From contig NZ_JAGGJA010000001.1 in the NCBI RefSeq assembly GCF_026229185.1, forward strand, positions 590,739 to 654,738: DNA of 64,000 nucleotides, written 5' to 3'. Source of the stretch: Fodinibius salsisoli. GTDB taxonomy: Bacteria > Bacteroidota > Rhodothermia > Balneolales > Balneolaceae. The number at the start of each line of letters is the position of its first letter. Positions within the stretch are counted from its first letter, which is position 1. A program made the position numbers and the translations under genes. The notes beneath the pieces were generated by a model that had not been told where the DNA came from, ran no database searches, and saw only the letters and a program-made list of their open reading frames with translations. Below, one piece after another: positions 20,361-29,296 of this stretch.

Positions 20361-20831
20361 ATGGAACGCTTAATGGTATTATTACTTCTATTGGTGCTGG
20401 GCAGCTATACAACCATTTTTGCACAACAAACCGGGCAGCAACACCAGCAGATGCAGCATCAAATGCAGCAGATGGACCAAATGATGCAACAGATGAATCA
20501 ACTTATGGAGCGAACCCACATGATGAACCGGGACATGAATCAACGTATGCAGCAGGTTCAGGATGAGCAGATGAAAAAACAGTATCAGATGATGCATCGA
20601 TTTAATGAGCAAATGCAGATGACGTTAGGCAACATGAAGAATGCCGCGGAACGGTGCAATCAAATGATGCAGGATCGTCAGATGACGCGTGATCAGAACA
20701 TGAAACAGGATATGGATCGACTTCGTGAACATTTGCACAATATGACAGGAGAGGCAGAAGAAACGGTTCAAACTATGGAGCGGATAACGAAAAGCTTACA
20801 TCAGCAGGAATCAATGGGTGGTGGGAACTAA
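20361..20831 (+). CDS. Exported Met/Gln-rich coiled-coil protein
   Basis: This 156-aa protein has a signal peptide (residues 1-21, cleavage after T-I-F-A). The remaining 135 residues contain about 25 Met and 30 Gln, in Q-Q-M and Q-M-M runs with heptad-like spacing. I know no close family. Met-rich periplasmic proteins in other systems bind Cu(I) or act as methionine-oxidation sinks, and Spy-type chaperones are also helical and periplasmic; each is possible here. It leads a unit with a beta-barrel, an OB-fold-like protein and a 4-TM protein. Confidence 0.75.
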   Translation: MERLMVLLLLLVLGSYTTIFAQQTGQQHQQMQHQMQQMDQMMQQMNQLMERTHMMNRDMNQRMQQVQDEQMKKQYQMMHRFNEQMQMTLGNMKNAAERCNQMMQDRQMTRDQNMKQDMDRLREHLHNMTGEAEETVQTMERITKSLHQQESMGGGN

Positions 20832-20853
20832 GTACTACTGAAAGATTCATGAA

Positions 20854-21714
20854 ATGAAATATTATATCCATTCATTATTGGTAGGGGAGGTGTTGCTTTG
20901 GGCCTTGGGAGCAGGCCCGGTCAAGGGGCAGGCTATTAATTATTCGGGATCTGTACAATATGCCACCGGGTCTTACTATTTTACCGAACAAACCGGGAGT
21001 TTCTATTTAAATAATGGATTTGGCGTTGCCGGAGATGCGGTTAGCATATATTTGAATGTACCATTCATAGCTCAGAATACTCCGTGGGTTTCTTATACAA
21101 ATACGGGGGTTGGCCCACTGCCTACCGGTGGTCCACATAACCGGTTGGTTGGAGGCAGAAATGGAGAGGGAAACCGCCGGGGGAGAAGAATTGATCCGGG
21201 GGTAACAGATACCCTGAATTTTACTGAAACCCATTTTGGAGATCCCTCACTTTCGGGGAGCATAAAGCTTTATAGCTCAGAGGTTGGCCGGTCGTCTGTC
21301 AATGGAAATATCGGCATCAAAATACCTTTTACCGATGCTAGTGACGGTTTCGGTACCGGGGCTTGGGATGTCGGTGCGGGGGTGTCTTGGTCACAACGTG
21401 TGGCAGATACGGTTTTGCTGGTATTAAGTGGAATGTATTGGCAGCTTGGTGATATGGATGATCTCAATTTTAACAACATCCTGAGTTACAGTACTGCAAT
21501 CGGGCAAACTTTTCAGAATGGTAAGTTGAGAGTAGTGGCTAATTTCTTTGGATCGACTCAAATAATTGATGATATCGACCCTCCGCTCAGTACTGGCGTG
21601 GGGTTCGGTTTCCAAACTTCAACGAATGTTTCCCTCAATACTAATCTGCTAATTGGATTAACGGAGTCAGCTTCGGACTTCAACATAGGTGCTGGGTGGA
21701 GCATAAAACTTTAA
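20854..21714 (+). CDS. Predicted outer-membrane beta-barrel protein
   Basis: A 286-aa protein with a signal peptide (about 1-25) and many alternating amphipathic strands rich in Gly, Ser, Asn and aromatics, ending in a strand closing K-L. It resembles transporter-like barrels of Bacteroidota, but I cannot name the family. It lies 22 bases after the Met-rich protein gene, so the two are probably expressed together. An R-R-G-R-R loop near residue 110 would face solvent. Confidence 0.65.
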   Translation: MKYYIHSLLVGEVLLWALGAGPVKGQAINYSGSVQYATGSYYFTEQTGSFYLNNGFGVAGDAVSIYLNVPFIAQNTPWVSYTNTGVGPLPTGGPHNRLVGGRNGEGNRRGRRIDPGVTDTLNFTETHFGDPSLSGSIKLYSSEVGRSSVNGNIGIKIPFTDASDGFGTGAWDVGAGVSWSQRVADTVLLVLSGMYWQLGDMDDLNFNNILSYSTAIGQTFQNGKLRVVANFFGSTQIIDDIDPPLSTGVGFGFQTSTNVSLNTNLLIGLTESASDFNIGAGWSIKL

Positions 21715-21745
21715 TATTAACCCAAAACTGAATGAGGAATTGAAG

Positions 21746-22213
21746 ATGAAAAAAATAAAGATATGCATAGTAGTGTTAACAGCCTTGGTTACGACTGTGG
21801 CAATGGTTACGACAACGGCTTGGGCTCAACAGCGGTCTGGTCGGGAGATGAAGCAAATGTATAGCCGGAATTATGATGTGAACACAGTTGAAACGATTCA
21901 GGGAGAAGTCATGGAAGTCTCTTACAATCCGAGCAAAAATAATAGGGTTATGATGGGGGTTCATGTGACCCTTAAAACCCAAAATGAGACTGTCCCGGTG
22001 CACTTGGGGCCGGTGTGGTATATGAGTGAGCAAGATTCGTTAAAAGCGGGAGACAAGATTGAAGTAACGGGCTCCCGTATCACATTCAATGGGGCGCCGG
22101 CTATTGTTGCGGCCACAGTAAAGCGAGGTGGAATGACACTGAGGCTAAGAGATGAAAATGGATTCCCAGTGTGGAGAGGCTGGAGAATGCGAACAATGAT
22201 GAAGAATCAATAA
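21746..22213 (+). CDS. Exported OB-fold-like protein
   Basis: A 155-aa protein with a signal peptide ending A-W-A. The body has the strand pattern of small periplasmic OB-fold proteins (E-T-I-Q-G-E-V ... G-D-K-I-E-V-T-G-S ... A-P-A-I-V-A-A-T-V), with a conserved-looking R-L-R-D-E-N-G-x-P-V-W tail. The ATG at 21746 is preferred over a TTG at 21740 because the GAGGA ribosome site is 7 bases upstream of it. Its role is unknown; ligand binding is inferred from the fold. Confidence 0.65.
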   Translation: MKKIKICIVVLTALVTTVAMVTTTAWAQQRSGREMKQMYSRNYDVNTVETIQGEVMEVSYNPSKNNRVMMGVHVTLKTQNETVPVHLGPVWYMSEQDSLKAGDKIEVTGSRITFNGAPAIVAATVKRGGMTLRLRDENGFPVWRGWRMRTMMKNQ

Positions 22214-22298
22214 GTTTTTTAAACCGCTAATAGACTAAAAAACTAATTTTATGGAGATGGAGTTATGCTTTATCTCCAGATAGAAAAGGGAGGCAAAC

Positions 22299-22790
22299 AT
22301 GGATATCAATGCTGCACATCTTCATTTAATGGTCAATCATGTTCCCATTTTGGCAACATTCTTTTCCATGGCTATTCTGGCCTGGGGAATGGTTGTCCAT
22401 CAACAGGCTATAAAAAAGGTAGCACTCGTCGGTTTTATCCTGGCCGGGTTGACGGCCGTTATCGCGGTGCAAAGCGGGGAGAGGGCTGAAGATATTGTTG
22501 AGTCGGTGCCCGGTGTATCCGAGGAAGTTATTCATGATCATGAAGAGGCAGCGGAAACGGCCCAGTGGCTGACCATCATTTTGGGAGTTTCAGCGATCGT
22601 GGGTCTCTTTATGATGAGCAAACAGACCAGGTATTCGAAGCATATCATATGGTTTTTGCTCATCTACAGCTTGGCAGTAGGATCAATGCTTGCTTATACG
22701 GCCTATCTGGGTGGGAAAATTATGCATCCTGAGTTGACCAACGATGGTCTGCCTTCCCAGGGAGTGGAAGGCGAAAATAATGAAGACTAA
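22299..22790 (+). CDS. Small four-TM membrane protein
   Basis: A 163-aa integral membrane protein beginning M-D-I-N-A-A-H-L-H-L-M-V-N-H-V-P-I. Hydrophobic segments lie near residues 14-32, 38-58, 89-106 and 115-138. The N-terminal H-x-H and N-H residues next to the first segment could ligate haem, as in DUF2231-like membrane proteins that it resembles in layout. It has a good GGGAGG ribosome site and is the last gene of the Met-rich protein unit. Confidence 0.65.
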   Translation: MDINAAHLHLMVNHVPILATFFSMAILAWGMVVHQQAIKKVALVGFILAGLTAVIAVQSGERAEDIVESVPGVSEEVIHDHEEAAETAQWLTIILGVSAIVGLFMMSKQTRYSKHIIWFLLIYSLAVGSMLAYTAYLGGKIMHPELTNDGLPSQGVEGENNED

Positions 22791-22871
22791 TATTTACTTA
22801 AGGGGGCTCAAATAGTTACTGTCGTCATATGCAATGATGGACGGGACTATACAACTATTCGGGATGCGGAG

Positions 22872-22890
22872 TGTAGGAAAATCACCTACA
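22872..22890. promoter_or_regulatory. Operator-like site C (perfect inverted repeat)
   Basis: TGTAGGAAAATCACCTACA is a perfect inverted repeat, TGTAGG-N7-CCTACA, and the best-formed of the five sites. It lies 79 bases before the ABC-transporter operon. Confidence 0.65.
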
Positions 22891-22969
22891 AAGAAGGTTT
22901 CATTCTCAGACAATGAGTTAAGGGATTTCTTTACAACAACATCCCAGGATGAATTGTAACATGTAATTT

Positions 22970-23704
22970 ATGAATGCAAATGTGGCAAATACCATAGCTC
23001 ATGAAACAATATTTTCTACCCGGAACCTGACCAAAACCTATAAGATGGGAGTGGTAGAGGTTCAGGCTTTGCGCGGCATTGATATGGAGATATATGCGAG
23101 TGAGATTGTAGTATTGCTCGGTGCATCGGGAAGCGGAAAATCTACGCTGGTTAATATTTTGGGTGGTTTGGATACGGCTACAGCAGGCCAGGTCCATTAT
23201 CGCAAAGTTAACCTCACGGAAGCATCTGAGAGTGAGTTGACCAGCTATCGACGCCTGAGTGTGGGATTTGTGTTCCAGTTTTATAACCTTATCCCCAGTC
23301 TGACCGCCCGCGAAAATGTAGCTATCGTTACCGAAATCGCTGAGCATCCTATGAAACCGGAGGAGGCGCTTGCACTGGTCGATTTGGAGGAGCGGATGGA
23401 CCATTTTCCGGCTCAGCTCTCGGGGGGCGAGCAGCAGCGTGTGGCTATTGCCCGGGCCGTGGCTAAGAATCCGGATGTGCTGCTCTGTGATGAGCCCACC
23501 GGTGCGCTCGATTCCAAAACCGGTATTATTGTGCTTAAAGCGCTACAAAAAGTTAATCAAAGCCTGGGAACAGCCACCGTGCTCATTACGCATAATGTCG
23601 TCATCGGTGGCATGGCTGATCGCATCATCAGCCTGCATGATGGGAAAATTGCAGGGATCAGGGAAAACAAGGTAAAGCGATTGCCGGAAGAAATGGAGTG
23701 GTAA
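22970..23704 (+). CDS. ABC transporter ATP-binding protein (MacB/LolD type)
   Basis: A 244-aa ATPase. Walker A is G-A-S-G-S-G-K-S-T (51-59), the signature is L-S-G-G-E-Q-Q-R (150-157), and Walker B with catalytic E175 is in L-L-C-D-E-P-T-G. It has the size and P-T-G-A-L-D motif of the LolD/MacB subfamily, which powers mechanotransmission-type exporters. It is the first gene of an ATPase-permease-adaptor operon. Confidence 0.93.
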   Translation: MNANVANTIAHETIFSTRNLTKTYKMGVVEVQALRGIDMEIYASEIVVLLGASGSGKSTLVNILGGLDTATAGQVHYRKVNLTEASESELTSYRRLSVGFVFQFYNLIPSLTARENVAIVTEIAEHPMKPEEALALVDLEERMDHFPAQLSGGEQQRVAIARAVAKNPDVLLCDEPTGALDSKTGIIVLKALQKVNQSLGTATVLITHNVVIGGMADRIISLHDGKIAGIRENKVKRLPEEMEW

Positions 23705-23708
23705 CGCC

Positions 23709-26072
23709 ATGAGAGCAATAAATCGGAAGCTTTTTCGGGACATCTCCAATATGTGGGGCATGGTCTTTGTCATCGCTCTGATGATTATTTGTGGTTCGGC
23801 CACCTATATCACCTTTTTAAGTACACTCGACTCCCTTAGGCAATCGCAGGAATCCTATTACCAAGAGTACTATTTTTCAAATGTGTTTGCCTCACTGAAA
23901 CGGGCTCCCAATGCTTTGGCCAGTCGCGTACGAGAGATTGAGGGCGTAAATCGTATAGAACTACGGATTCAATCGGGCGTAAATCTGGAGGTCCCTGGTT
24001 TTGATGAAGCAGTGACAGGCATGGTCACATCACTGCCTGATGAGCGAGAGCCGCTGTTGAATAGATTGTATCTGCGCGAAGGACGTATGCCCAACCCTTA
24101 TGTTGAGAACGAAATTGTGCTGGGCGATGGATTCGCGGAAGGGCATGGTTTAAGTACCGGGGACAAGCTGATGGCTGTCATTAACGGTCGGAAGAAAGAA
24201 CTGACGATTGTAGGTATCGGCTTGTCTCCCGAGTTTATATTTCAGGGACAGCCGGGTAACACCTCGGGGGATTTATTGCGGTTTGGCATCATGTGGATGC
24301 GGCGGTCGCCGCTGGAGGCGGCCTTTGATATGGATGGAGCCTTTAACAATGTGGTACTCTCAGTAACACGGGGAACTAATGAAAAGGATGTAATCGTACA
24401 GTTGGATCAAATCCTGAAATCACATGGCGGGCTTGGAGCCATAAGCCGGGAAGATCAAAATTCACACTTTTTTATTACCGAGGAGTTCAAACAATTAAAG
24501 CAGACTGCTACTATTATTCCTACCATTTTTATCTTGGTGGCTGCCTTCCTGCTGAATGTGGTAATTAGCCGACTGGTACGTACACAACGAGAGCAGGTGG
24601 GCATTTTAAAAGCCTTTGGCTACACGAATTACGAGATCGGGATTCACTATTCGCTAATGGTATCTGTCATTGTACTCATAGGACTCGCGGGGGGGATACT
24701 GTTGGGCCATGATCTTGGACAACGGCTATCAGCACTGTATGCCAGTTACTATCGGTTCCCTTTCCTGCACTTTGAAATAAATCTATGGGATCTTATCGCA
24801 GCCTCGTTCATTTGTATGGCAGCTGCATATAGCGGAGTGTTTTTTTCAATTAGGGAGGCCGTTACCCTGCCACCTGCCGAGGCGATGCGTCCGGAACAGC
24901 CCAAGATATACCATAAAAGTATATTGGAGAAGATGGGGGCATCTGATTTGTTGGATCAGCCTACTAAAATGATTTTACGCCAAATGGGACGGCAACGGAT
25001 GAAGATTGTCTTTGGAGTTTTGGGCGTCGCTTTTGCAATTGCATTGGTGATGCTGGGCCGGATGAGTAACGATTCCGTAAAATATGCCGTAGAGGTGGAA
25101 TTCCGCCAGGCGAATCTATTTGATCTTGGTGTATCCTTCCGAGAGGGGATTTCCAAACATGCCATTATGGAGATCCAGCGAACCCCCGGTGTGTATTACA
25201 GTGAGGGCTACCGTTCGGTTCCCGTACGGATGATAGCTGGACATCGCAGGTACCTTACAGCCCTCGAAGGGCACTATACCAATATGAAACTGAGACAAAT
25301 ACTGGACACCGAACAACAACCTGTTGAAATCCCTGTTGAGGGTTTGCTGATGAATAAAACCCTTGGAGAGATATTAAAAGTTGAATCAGGAGATACCATT
25401 ACCGTTGAGTTTATGGACGGGAGCGGGCGTATGGCACAAATCCCGACTGTTGGCTTTATCCACCAGTATTTTGGGCTGGGCTGCTATATGAATATTGAAA
25501 AACTAAATAGCCTGTTGCCGGAAAAAAGTCTAGTATCCGGCAGTTACCTTGCTATTGATCGGGCTTATGAGGATGAAATAACCGCCTTTCTCAAAGAAAG
25601 TCCATTTGTAGGAGAAATAATATCCAAACATCGAATGATCGAACGTTTTTATGAGTCAACCGCCCAAACCTGGCTGATTATCGCCCTGTTTATATCACTG
25701 TTTGCCGGCGCTACGGCCTTCAGTGTCGTCTATAACAATGCGCGTATTTCATTATCCGAACGAAACCGAGAGCTGGCGAGCCTTCGGGTGTTGGGGTTAA
25801 CGCGGGGAGAGATCTCCTATATTCTGCTGGGGGAATTGGCCATTGTTGTACTGGTTGCCATCCCAATAGGCTTCTTTATAGGATGGGGCATAACATACTT
25901 TACCCTATGGTCTATGCAAACCGAGCTTTACCGGATACCGATGAATATAACAGCTGCTACCTATGCGCTGGCTGCCCTGGTGGTAATAGTATCGGCTGTA
26001 TTTTCGGGCTGGCTGGTACGCAGAAAATTAAACCGTTTGGATTTAATAGGTGTTTTAAAAACAAGGGAATAG
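23709..26072 (+). CDS. FtsX-like ABC transporter permease (double FtsX)
   Basis: A 787-aa permease with two FtsX/MacB-PCD halves. A first TM near residue 15-33 is followed by a large extracytoplasmic domain and TM segments around 262-385. A second copy begins near 435, with terminal TMs around 660-775. It lies 4 bases after the ATPase gene. MacB-type permeases move substrates from periplasm to outside or extract lipoproteins; no substrate can be inferred here. Confidence 0.9.
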   Translation: MRAINRKLFRDISNMWGMVFVIALMIICGSATYITFLSTLDSLRQSQESYYQEYYFSNVFASLKRAPNALASRVREIEGVNRIELRIQSGVNLEVPGFDEAVTGMVTSLPDEREPLLNRLYLREGRMPNPYVENEIVLGDGFAEGHGLSTGDKLMAVINGRKKELTIVGIGLSPEFIFQGQPGNTSGDLLRFGIMWMRRSPLEAAFDMDGAFNNVVLSVTRGTNEKDVIVQLDQILKSHGGLGAISREDQNSHFFITEEFKQLKQTATIIPTIFILVAAFLLNVVISRLVRTQREQVGILKAFGYTNYEIGIHYSLMVSVIVLIGLAGGILLGHDLGQRLSALYASYYRFPFLHFEINLWDLIAASFICMAAAYSGVFFSIREAVTLPPAEAMRPEQPKIYHKSILEKMGASDLLDQPTKMILRQMGRQRMKIVFGVLGVAFAIALVMLGRMSNDSVKYAVEVEFRQANLFDLGVSFREGISKHAIMEIQRTPGVYYSEGYRSVPVRMIAGHRRYLTALEGHYTNMKLRQILDTEQQPVEIPVEGLLMNKTLGEILKVESGDTITVEFMDGSGRMAQIPTVGFIHQYFGLGCYMNIEKLNSLLPEKSLVSGSYLAIDRAYEDEITAFLKESPFVGEIISKHRMIERFYESTAQTWLIIALFISLFAGATAFSVVYNNARISLSERNRELASLRVLGLTRGEISYILLGELAIVVLVAIPIGFFIGWGITYFTLWSMQTELYRIPMNITAATYALAALVVIVSAVFSGWLVRRKLNRLDLIGVLKTRE

Positions 26073-26076
26073 AGCC

Positions 26077-27264
26077 ATGAAAATCACAAAAAAACAGTTG
26101 TTTATATCAGCCTTTTCCATATTGGTGGTGCTCTTGGTAGTTTGGGGATTTCTTCCTTCGCCCGTACCTGTAACGGTGGATCAGGCCCGGGTTGCCCCCC
26201 TTGAAGTAACCATAGAGGAAGAGGGTAAAACACAGGTAGCCGATCGTTACACCATTTCGGCACCGGTGACCGGTTATGTATTAAGAATTCAGCACGAAGT
26301 GGGAGATACGGTAGCTGCCAACCAAGAGCTCTTTCAGATCCAGCCCGTCCCCGATTTGATTAGTGCACGCCAGCGTGAAATAGCCCAGTCGCAGTTTGAG
26401 GCCGCTAAATATAGACGGCAGCAGGCCATGGAGCATCTTAATCTTTCCGGTGAGGAAAAGCGTTTGGCTGATTTAGAACTGCAACGCATTCAAAACCTTT
26501 TTGATGAAGGGATAGGGAGTGAGCAGGGGCTGGATAATGCCAAATTAGCCGCCAGACGCGCTGCCGCTCAGAAAGCATCGGCGGAATTTTCATTAAATAT
26601 TGCCGAACATGAAATACAGGCCGCCAAATCGGCACTGCGATCATTCCAGGCATCAGGGGGAGGGGAACAGATCTCTATACGCGCTCCAGTCGGAGGGCAC
26701 CTGCTGAAGATTCACCAGAAGAGTGAGGGAACCGTGCAGGCGGGGACCCCCATCTTAGAAATCGGTGATCCGTTATCTCTCGAAATAAAGGCAGACCTGC
26801 TTTCCGCTGATGCCGTGCAGGTGCGCAGGGGAACCGCGGTGCGGATTAAGCGGTGGGGTTCCGATACAATTTTAGATGGTGTTGTTCGGGTTGTAGAGCC
26901 ATCCGGATATACCCGAATATCGGCGCTGGGGGTCGAAGAGCAGCGTGTACCGGTGGTGGTGGATATACTGTCGTCCCGTCAACAGTGGCAGGCGCTGGGG
27001 GATGGCTACCGGGTGGTGGCAGAGTTTATTATCTGGCAGGGCGATAACGTATTGCAGGTTCCCTCTTCTTCACTGTTTAGAATGGATGAAGAATGGGGTC
27101 TTTTTTTGGTGGACGGTGGATCGGCCCGATTGCGTCGCGTTGAAGCGGGGCGCCAAAACGGATTGCATACGCAAATTGTTAACGGCTTGGCCAAGGGAGA
27201 GACGGTCCTCACCCATCCTGATGAGCGTATTGAAGATGGTGTGAGGGTTGAAATTCGGAATTGA
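26077..27264 (+). CDS. HlyD-family periplasmic adaptor (membrane fusion protein)
   Basis: A 395-aa protein with an N-terminal anchor (about 7-27), a lipoyl half-motif around residue 60-90, an alpha-helical hairpin (about 100-190) with Ala/Gln-rich heptads, and a beta-barrel and membrane-proximal domain in the C-terminal half. This is the MacA-type partner of the preceding permease, linking it to an outer-membrane channel. No TolC-like gene is adjacent, so a channel encoded elsewhere would be needed. Confidence 0.9.
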   Translation: MKITKKQLFISAFSILVVLLVVWGFLPSPVPVTVDQARVAPLEVTIEEEGKTQVADRYTISAPVTGYVLRIQHEVGDTVAANQELFQIQPVPDLISARQREIAQSQFEAAKYRRQQAMEHLNLSGEEKRLADLELQRIQNLFDEGIGSEQGLDNAKLAARRAAAQKASAEFSLNIAEHEIQAAKSALRSFQASGGGEQISIRAPVGGHLLKIHQKSEGTVQAGTPILEIGDPLSLEIKADLLSADAVQVRRGTAVRIKRWGSDTILDGVVRVVEPSGYTRISALGVEEQRVPVVVDILSSRQQWQALGDGYRVVAEFIIWQGDNVLQVPSSSLFRMDEEWGLFLVDGGSARLRRVEAGRQNGLHTQIVNGLAKGETVLTHPDERIEDGVRVEIRN

Positions 27265-27352
27265 TTGCCACTGCACAACGAAAACCTGGTATTATAGCTG
27301 TGCTAGCTAATTAAGATTAATTTGGAGGGTCCGGTATAGAGAAGGTATGGCA

Positions 27353-27757
27353 CTATCTGTAAGCATTTTTTATATGAGATAATTGGGAGGGATTCATATG
27401 ATGCAACATTTGATCGATCAGTGTGGTTTGTTGCTGCGCCAGGTTATTTACATCGTCAGGATCGCCATTCATGAGCATATAAACGCAGGCTAACCCTGAT
27501 AGCTTCCAGTCTTTGTAAATATAATGGGGCTTACTACGGAAAATTAAATAGAAATGTTCTTCCAGTGGTATATTGAGTGTTCGAAAGACTTTCATGGTAT
27601 GGTTTACAGATTGTTCAATATCAATTAAGCCATCTTCATCTGAATGAAGAAAATCACTTGCGTAATACATACATCTTCTTCTTATAATATTGTCCATGAA
27701 ATGCCTAATGCCGTAAGAGTGGTATTCATCATATGATATATGCGGAAGCTGTTCCAT
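27353..27757 (-). CDS. Hypothetical protein, 134 aa
   Basis: I do not recognise this protein. It is soluble, rich in His and Tyr (H-I-S-Y-D-E-Y-H-S-Y-G), and appears mostly helical, with no signal peptide. Operator-like site D lies 86 bases upstream, which places it with the shared-motif genes. Confidence 0.6.
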   Translation of the reverse strand: MEQLPHISYDEYHSYGIRHFMDNIIRRRCMYYASDFLHSDEDGLIDIEQSVNHTMKVFRTLNIPLEEHFYLIFRSKPHYIYKDWKLSGLACVYMLMNGDPDDVNNLAQQQTTLIDQMLHHMNPSQLSHIKNAYR

Positions 27758-27842
27758 ATTGCTTAACCTTTTGTAAGCTTAACTGCTTCTATAAAAATAA
27801 TGGCAGTTCGTATTATTGGTGTAAGTTATTGTTGGCTTGTAA

Positions 27843-27861
27843 TGTGGAAAAATAACCTACA
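27843..27861. promoter_or_regulatory. Operator-like site D
   Basis: TGTGGAAAAATAACCTACA, with the CCTACA half-site intact and N7 spacing. It lies upstream of the minus-strand gene at 27353-27757. Confidence 0.55.
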
Positions 27862-27944
27862 TGAATCCCTCTGTAACCGGTTGATACGGTCGCTTGTGGT
27901 TGCCTATTCTCTTTTTAATGTTATCCATATCCAGTTTTCATAGA

Positions 27945-28095
27945 TTATTCATCTGCAACAACCAGAAACCCTTTCATACCTGTGGCATAATTCACTTTCA
28001 GGTCGCCATACTTTTTCTCAACTTGTGTTCAAGTTCATTAAATCAGCGGTAAGCTTTTCGATGTATTTATCACGTTCTTGTTTTGCCTTTTCCAT
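27945..28095 (-). pseudogene. Frameshifted small coiled-coil protein
   Basis: The frame starts M-E-K-A-K-Q-E-R-D-K-Y-I-E-K-L-T-A-D-L and runs into a stop after 25 codons. A shift of one base restores V-E-K-K-Y-G-D-L-K-V-N-Y-A-T-G-M-K-G-F-L-V-V-A-D-E and a natural stop. The total of 151 bases is 3n+1, consistent with a single inserted base. The predicted intact product would be a charged helical protein of about 50 aa. A sequencing error would explain it equally well. Its two flanks (27758-27842, 28096-28227) hold nothing else recognisable. Confidence 0.5.
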
Positions 28096-28227
28096 AACAA
28101 TTCCGCTAAGATTAAAGATGTTGTATTAAGGAATAATTATTACAGCCTTCTTAGTTAATGGATAATCTTGTCTATCCATTAAAAATTATTGCCTCCTAAC
28201 GAGACTGTTATTAGCGGGTCTGCCTCT

Positions 28228-28461
28228 CTATAAGTCTAAATGCAAGTCGATGTAATCAATAAGGTTCTGGAGTGCTTCCTCTTCGGTACTTCCGGTAGCC
28301 GAGATTGATTTTCCCCCCTTCGAAGAGGCCATAATTTTAATACCATCCCAATGTTGGGCCCGTTCCTTTATCGAAAACCCCCGATATCCTTTAGTGGATA
28401 GAAGGTGAGGGCGTTCGTGAAAGACAGATTCTTGTCCGCGGTTGTCATAGCGATTATTCAT
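28228..28461 (-). CDS. Hypothetical protein, 77 aa
   Basis: Not recognised. It is a small soluble protein with a charged N-terminus and an E-E-E-A-L-Q-N-L-I-D-Y-I-D C-terminal helix. It begins 4 bases after the TraR/DksA-like gene, so the two are probably one transcript. Confidence 0.6.
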   Translation of the reverse strand: MNNRYDNRGQESVFHERPHLLSTKGYRGFSIKERAQHWDGIKIMASSKGGKSISATGSTEEEALQNLIDYIDLHLDL

Positions 28462-28465
28462 AACG

Positions 28466-28864
28466 TTATTGGTCTTTAACTAATCCTTTTTGTTTAGCCT
28501 CAATACTGTAACGTGTATGAGGTACAGCTTCCAGCCGTTCCTTTGAAATAGGTTTACCGGTAGCCTGGCAGATACCATACGTCTTATTTTCTATACGCTC
28601 CAGGGCATGGTTGATATGTATGATGTATTCTCTGACTCTTTCAATCTGGAGATAATTCATCTCTGATTCCTGCTCTTCTGAACCAACATCGGCCATGTGA
28701 TGGGCAAGGGAAGAGTAATCCGCATCATCTGCTTCACCCAAATTAGTTTGGGCATTACGAACCTCTTCGAGCCTTTCTGCAGCATCGTTACGCTTTTCAA
28801 GCAACACCTTTTTAAAGTGCTTGAGCTCCTCTTCCGTAAAAGGATATCTTGATGTATGGGACAT
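28466..28864 (-). CDS. TraR/DksA-like protein with an incomplete zinc finger
   Basis: The 132-aa protein has the coiled-coil and C-terminal layout of the TraR/DksA family. These act in the RNA polymerase secondary channel, often with ppGpp. The C-terminal motif reads Y-G-I-C-Q-A-T-G-K-P-I-S-K-E-R-L-E-A-V-P. Only one of the four zinc cysteines remains; Thr, Tyr and Glu occupy the other positions. Cys-poor variants are frequent in Bacteroidota, so the protein may still fold. A TPP-riboswitch leader lies about 340 bases upstream on the same strand. Confidence 0.85.
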   Translation of the reverse strand: MSHTSRYPFTEEELKHFKKVLLEKRNDAAERLEEVRNAQTNLGEADDADYSSLAHHMADVGSEEQESEMNYLQIERVREYIIHINHALERIENKTYGICQATGKPISKERLEAVPHTRYSIEAKQKGLVKDQ

Positions 28865-29203
28865 GGTAAAGCATTTTTTAAGTGATTATCTCTATTTTAT
28901 TTACGGTAGCAAAGGCAGAAAATCTGTGGGAAGAGCACTGAAGTTACTGTAGCGGGAAAACGTACAGATAAGAACCTGTTCGGCTCCAGTAGATTTTGTA
29001 AAATAGTGTGGCTTTCTTCAATCTCTTTAATTGTATAGTTAGACGGATCATTTGTACTCTCCCTTTAAATGTCACCTTAGCAAGTATATACATTCATAGT
29101 ATCCAGAAGCTGTTCTGGGGTTACCAGAGGGCCCCGCATCCTATAATGCATAACAGTTTCATATGGGAGTTATGAGTACTACCCGGCGGATACGCCCACC
29201 AAT
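28865..29203. other. Intergenic region between TraR/DksA-like gene and TPP copy 2
   Basis: 339 bases without a supported gene. Minus-strand frames exist but lack a convincing start: one of 35 codons, and one open frame of about 50 codons without a start codon. Short hairpins in the first part could form an expression platform downstream of the riboswitch. Confidence 0.4.
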
Positions 29204-29296
29204 AAAGCCAACGGTTTCCTTTCGCCGGCATTACCCGGAGCAAGTTCTTTAGGTATATTCTCAGCCCCCTCAAGGGCACCCTCAACCACTGGCTTT
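29204..29296 (-). ncRNA. TPP riboswitch (THI element), copy 2
   Basis: On the minus strand it shows GGGTGCCC, GGCTGAGA, a GAACTTG segment, CGGGTAATGCCGGCG and GGAAACCG in canonical order. The P1 helix pairs 29204-29214 with 29286-29296. P1 differs from copy 1 but keeps pairing (A-U to G-C and G-U changes). The next gene on the strand is the TraR/DksA-like gene, about 340 bases away. No U-run follows P1 here, unlike copy 1. Confidence 0.85.

Noticed and set aside
28865..29203. A short open frame (about 50 codons) between TPP copy 2 and the DksA-like gene
   Set aside because: No start codon with a ribosome site and no recognisable similarity; kept as unexplained sequence.
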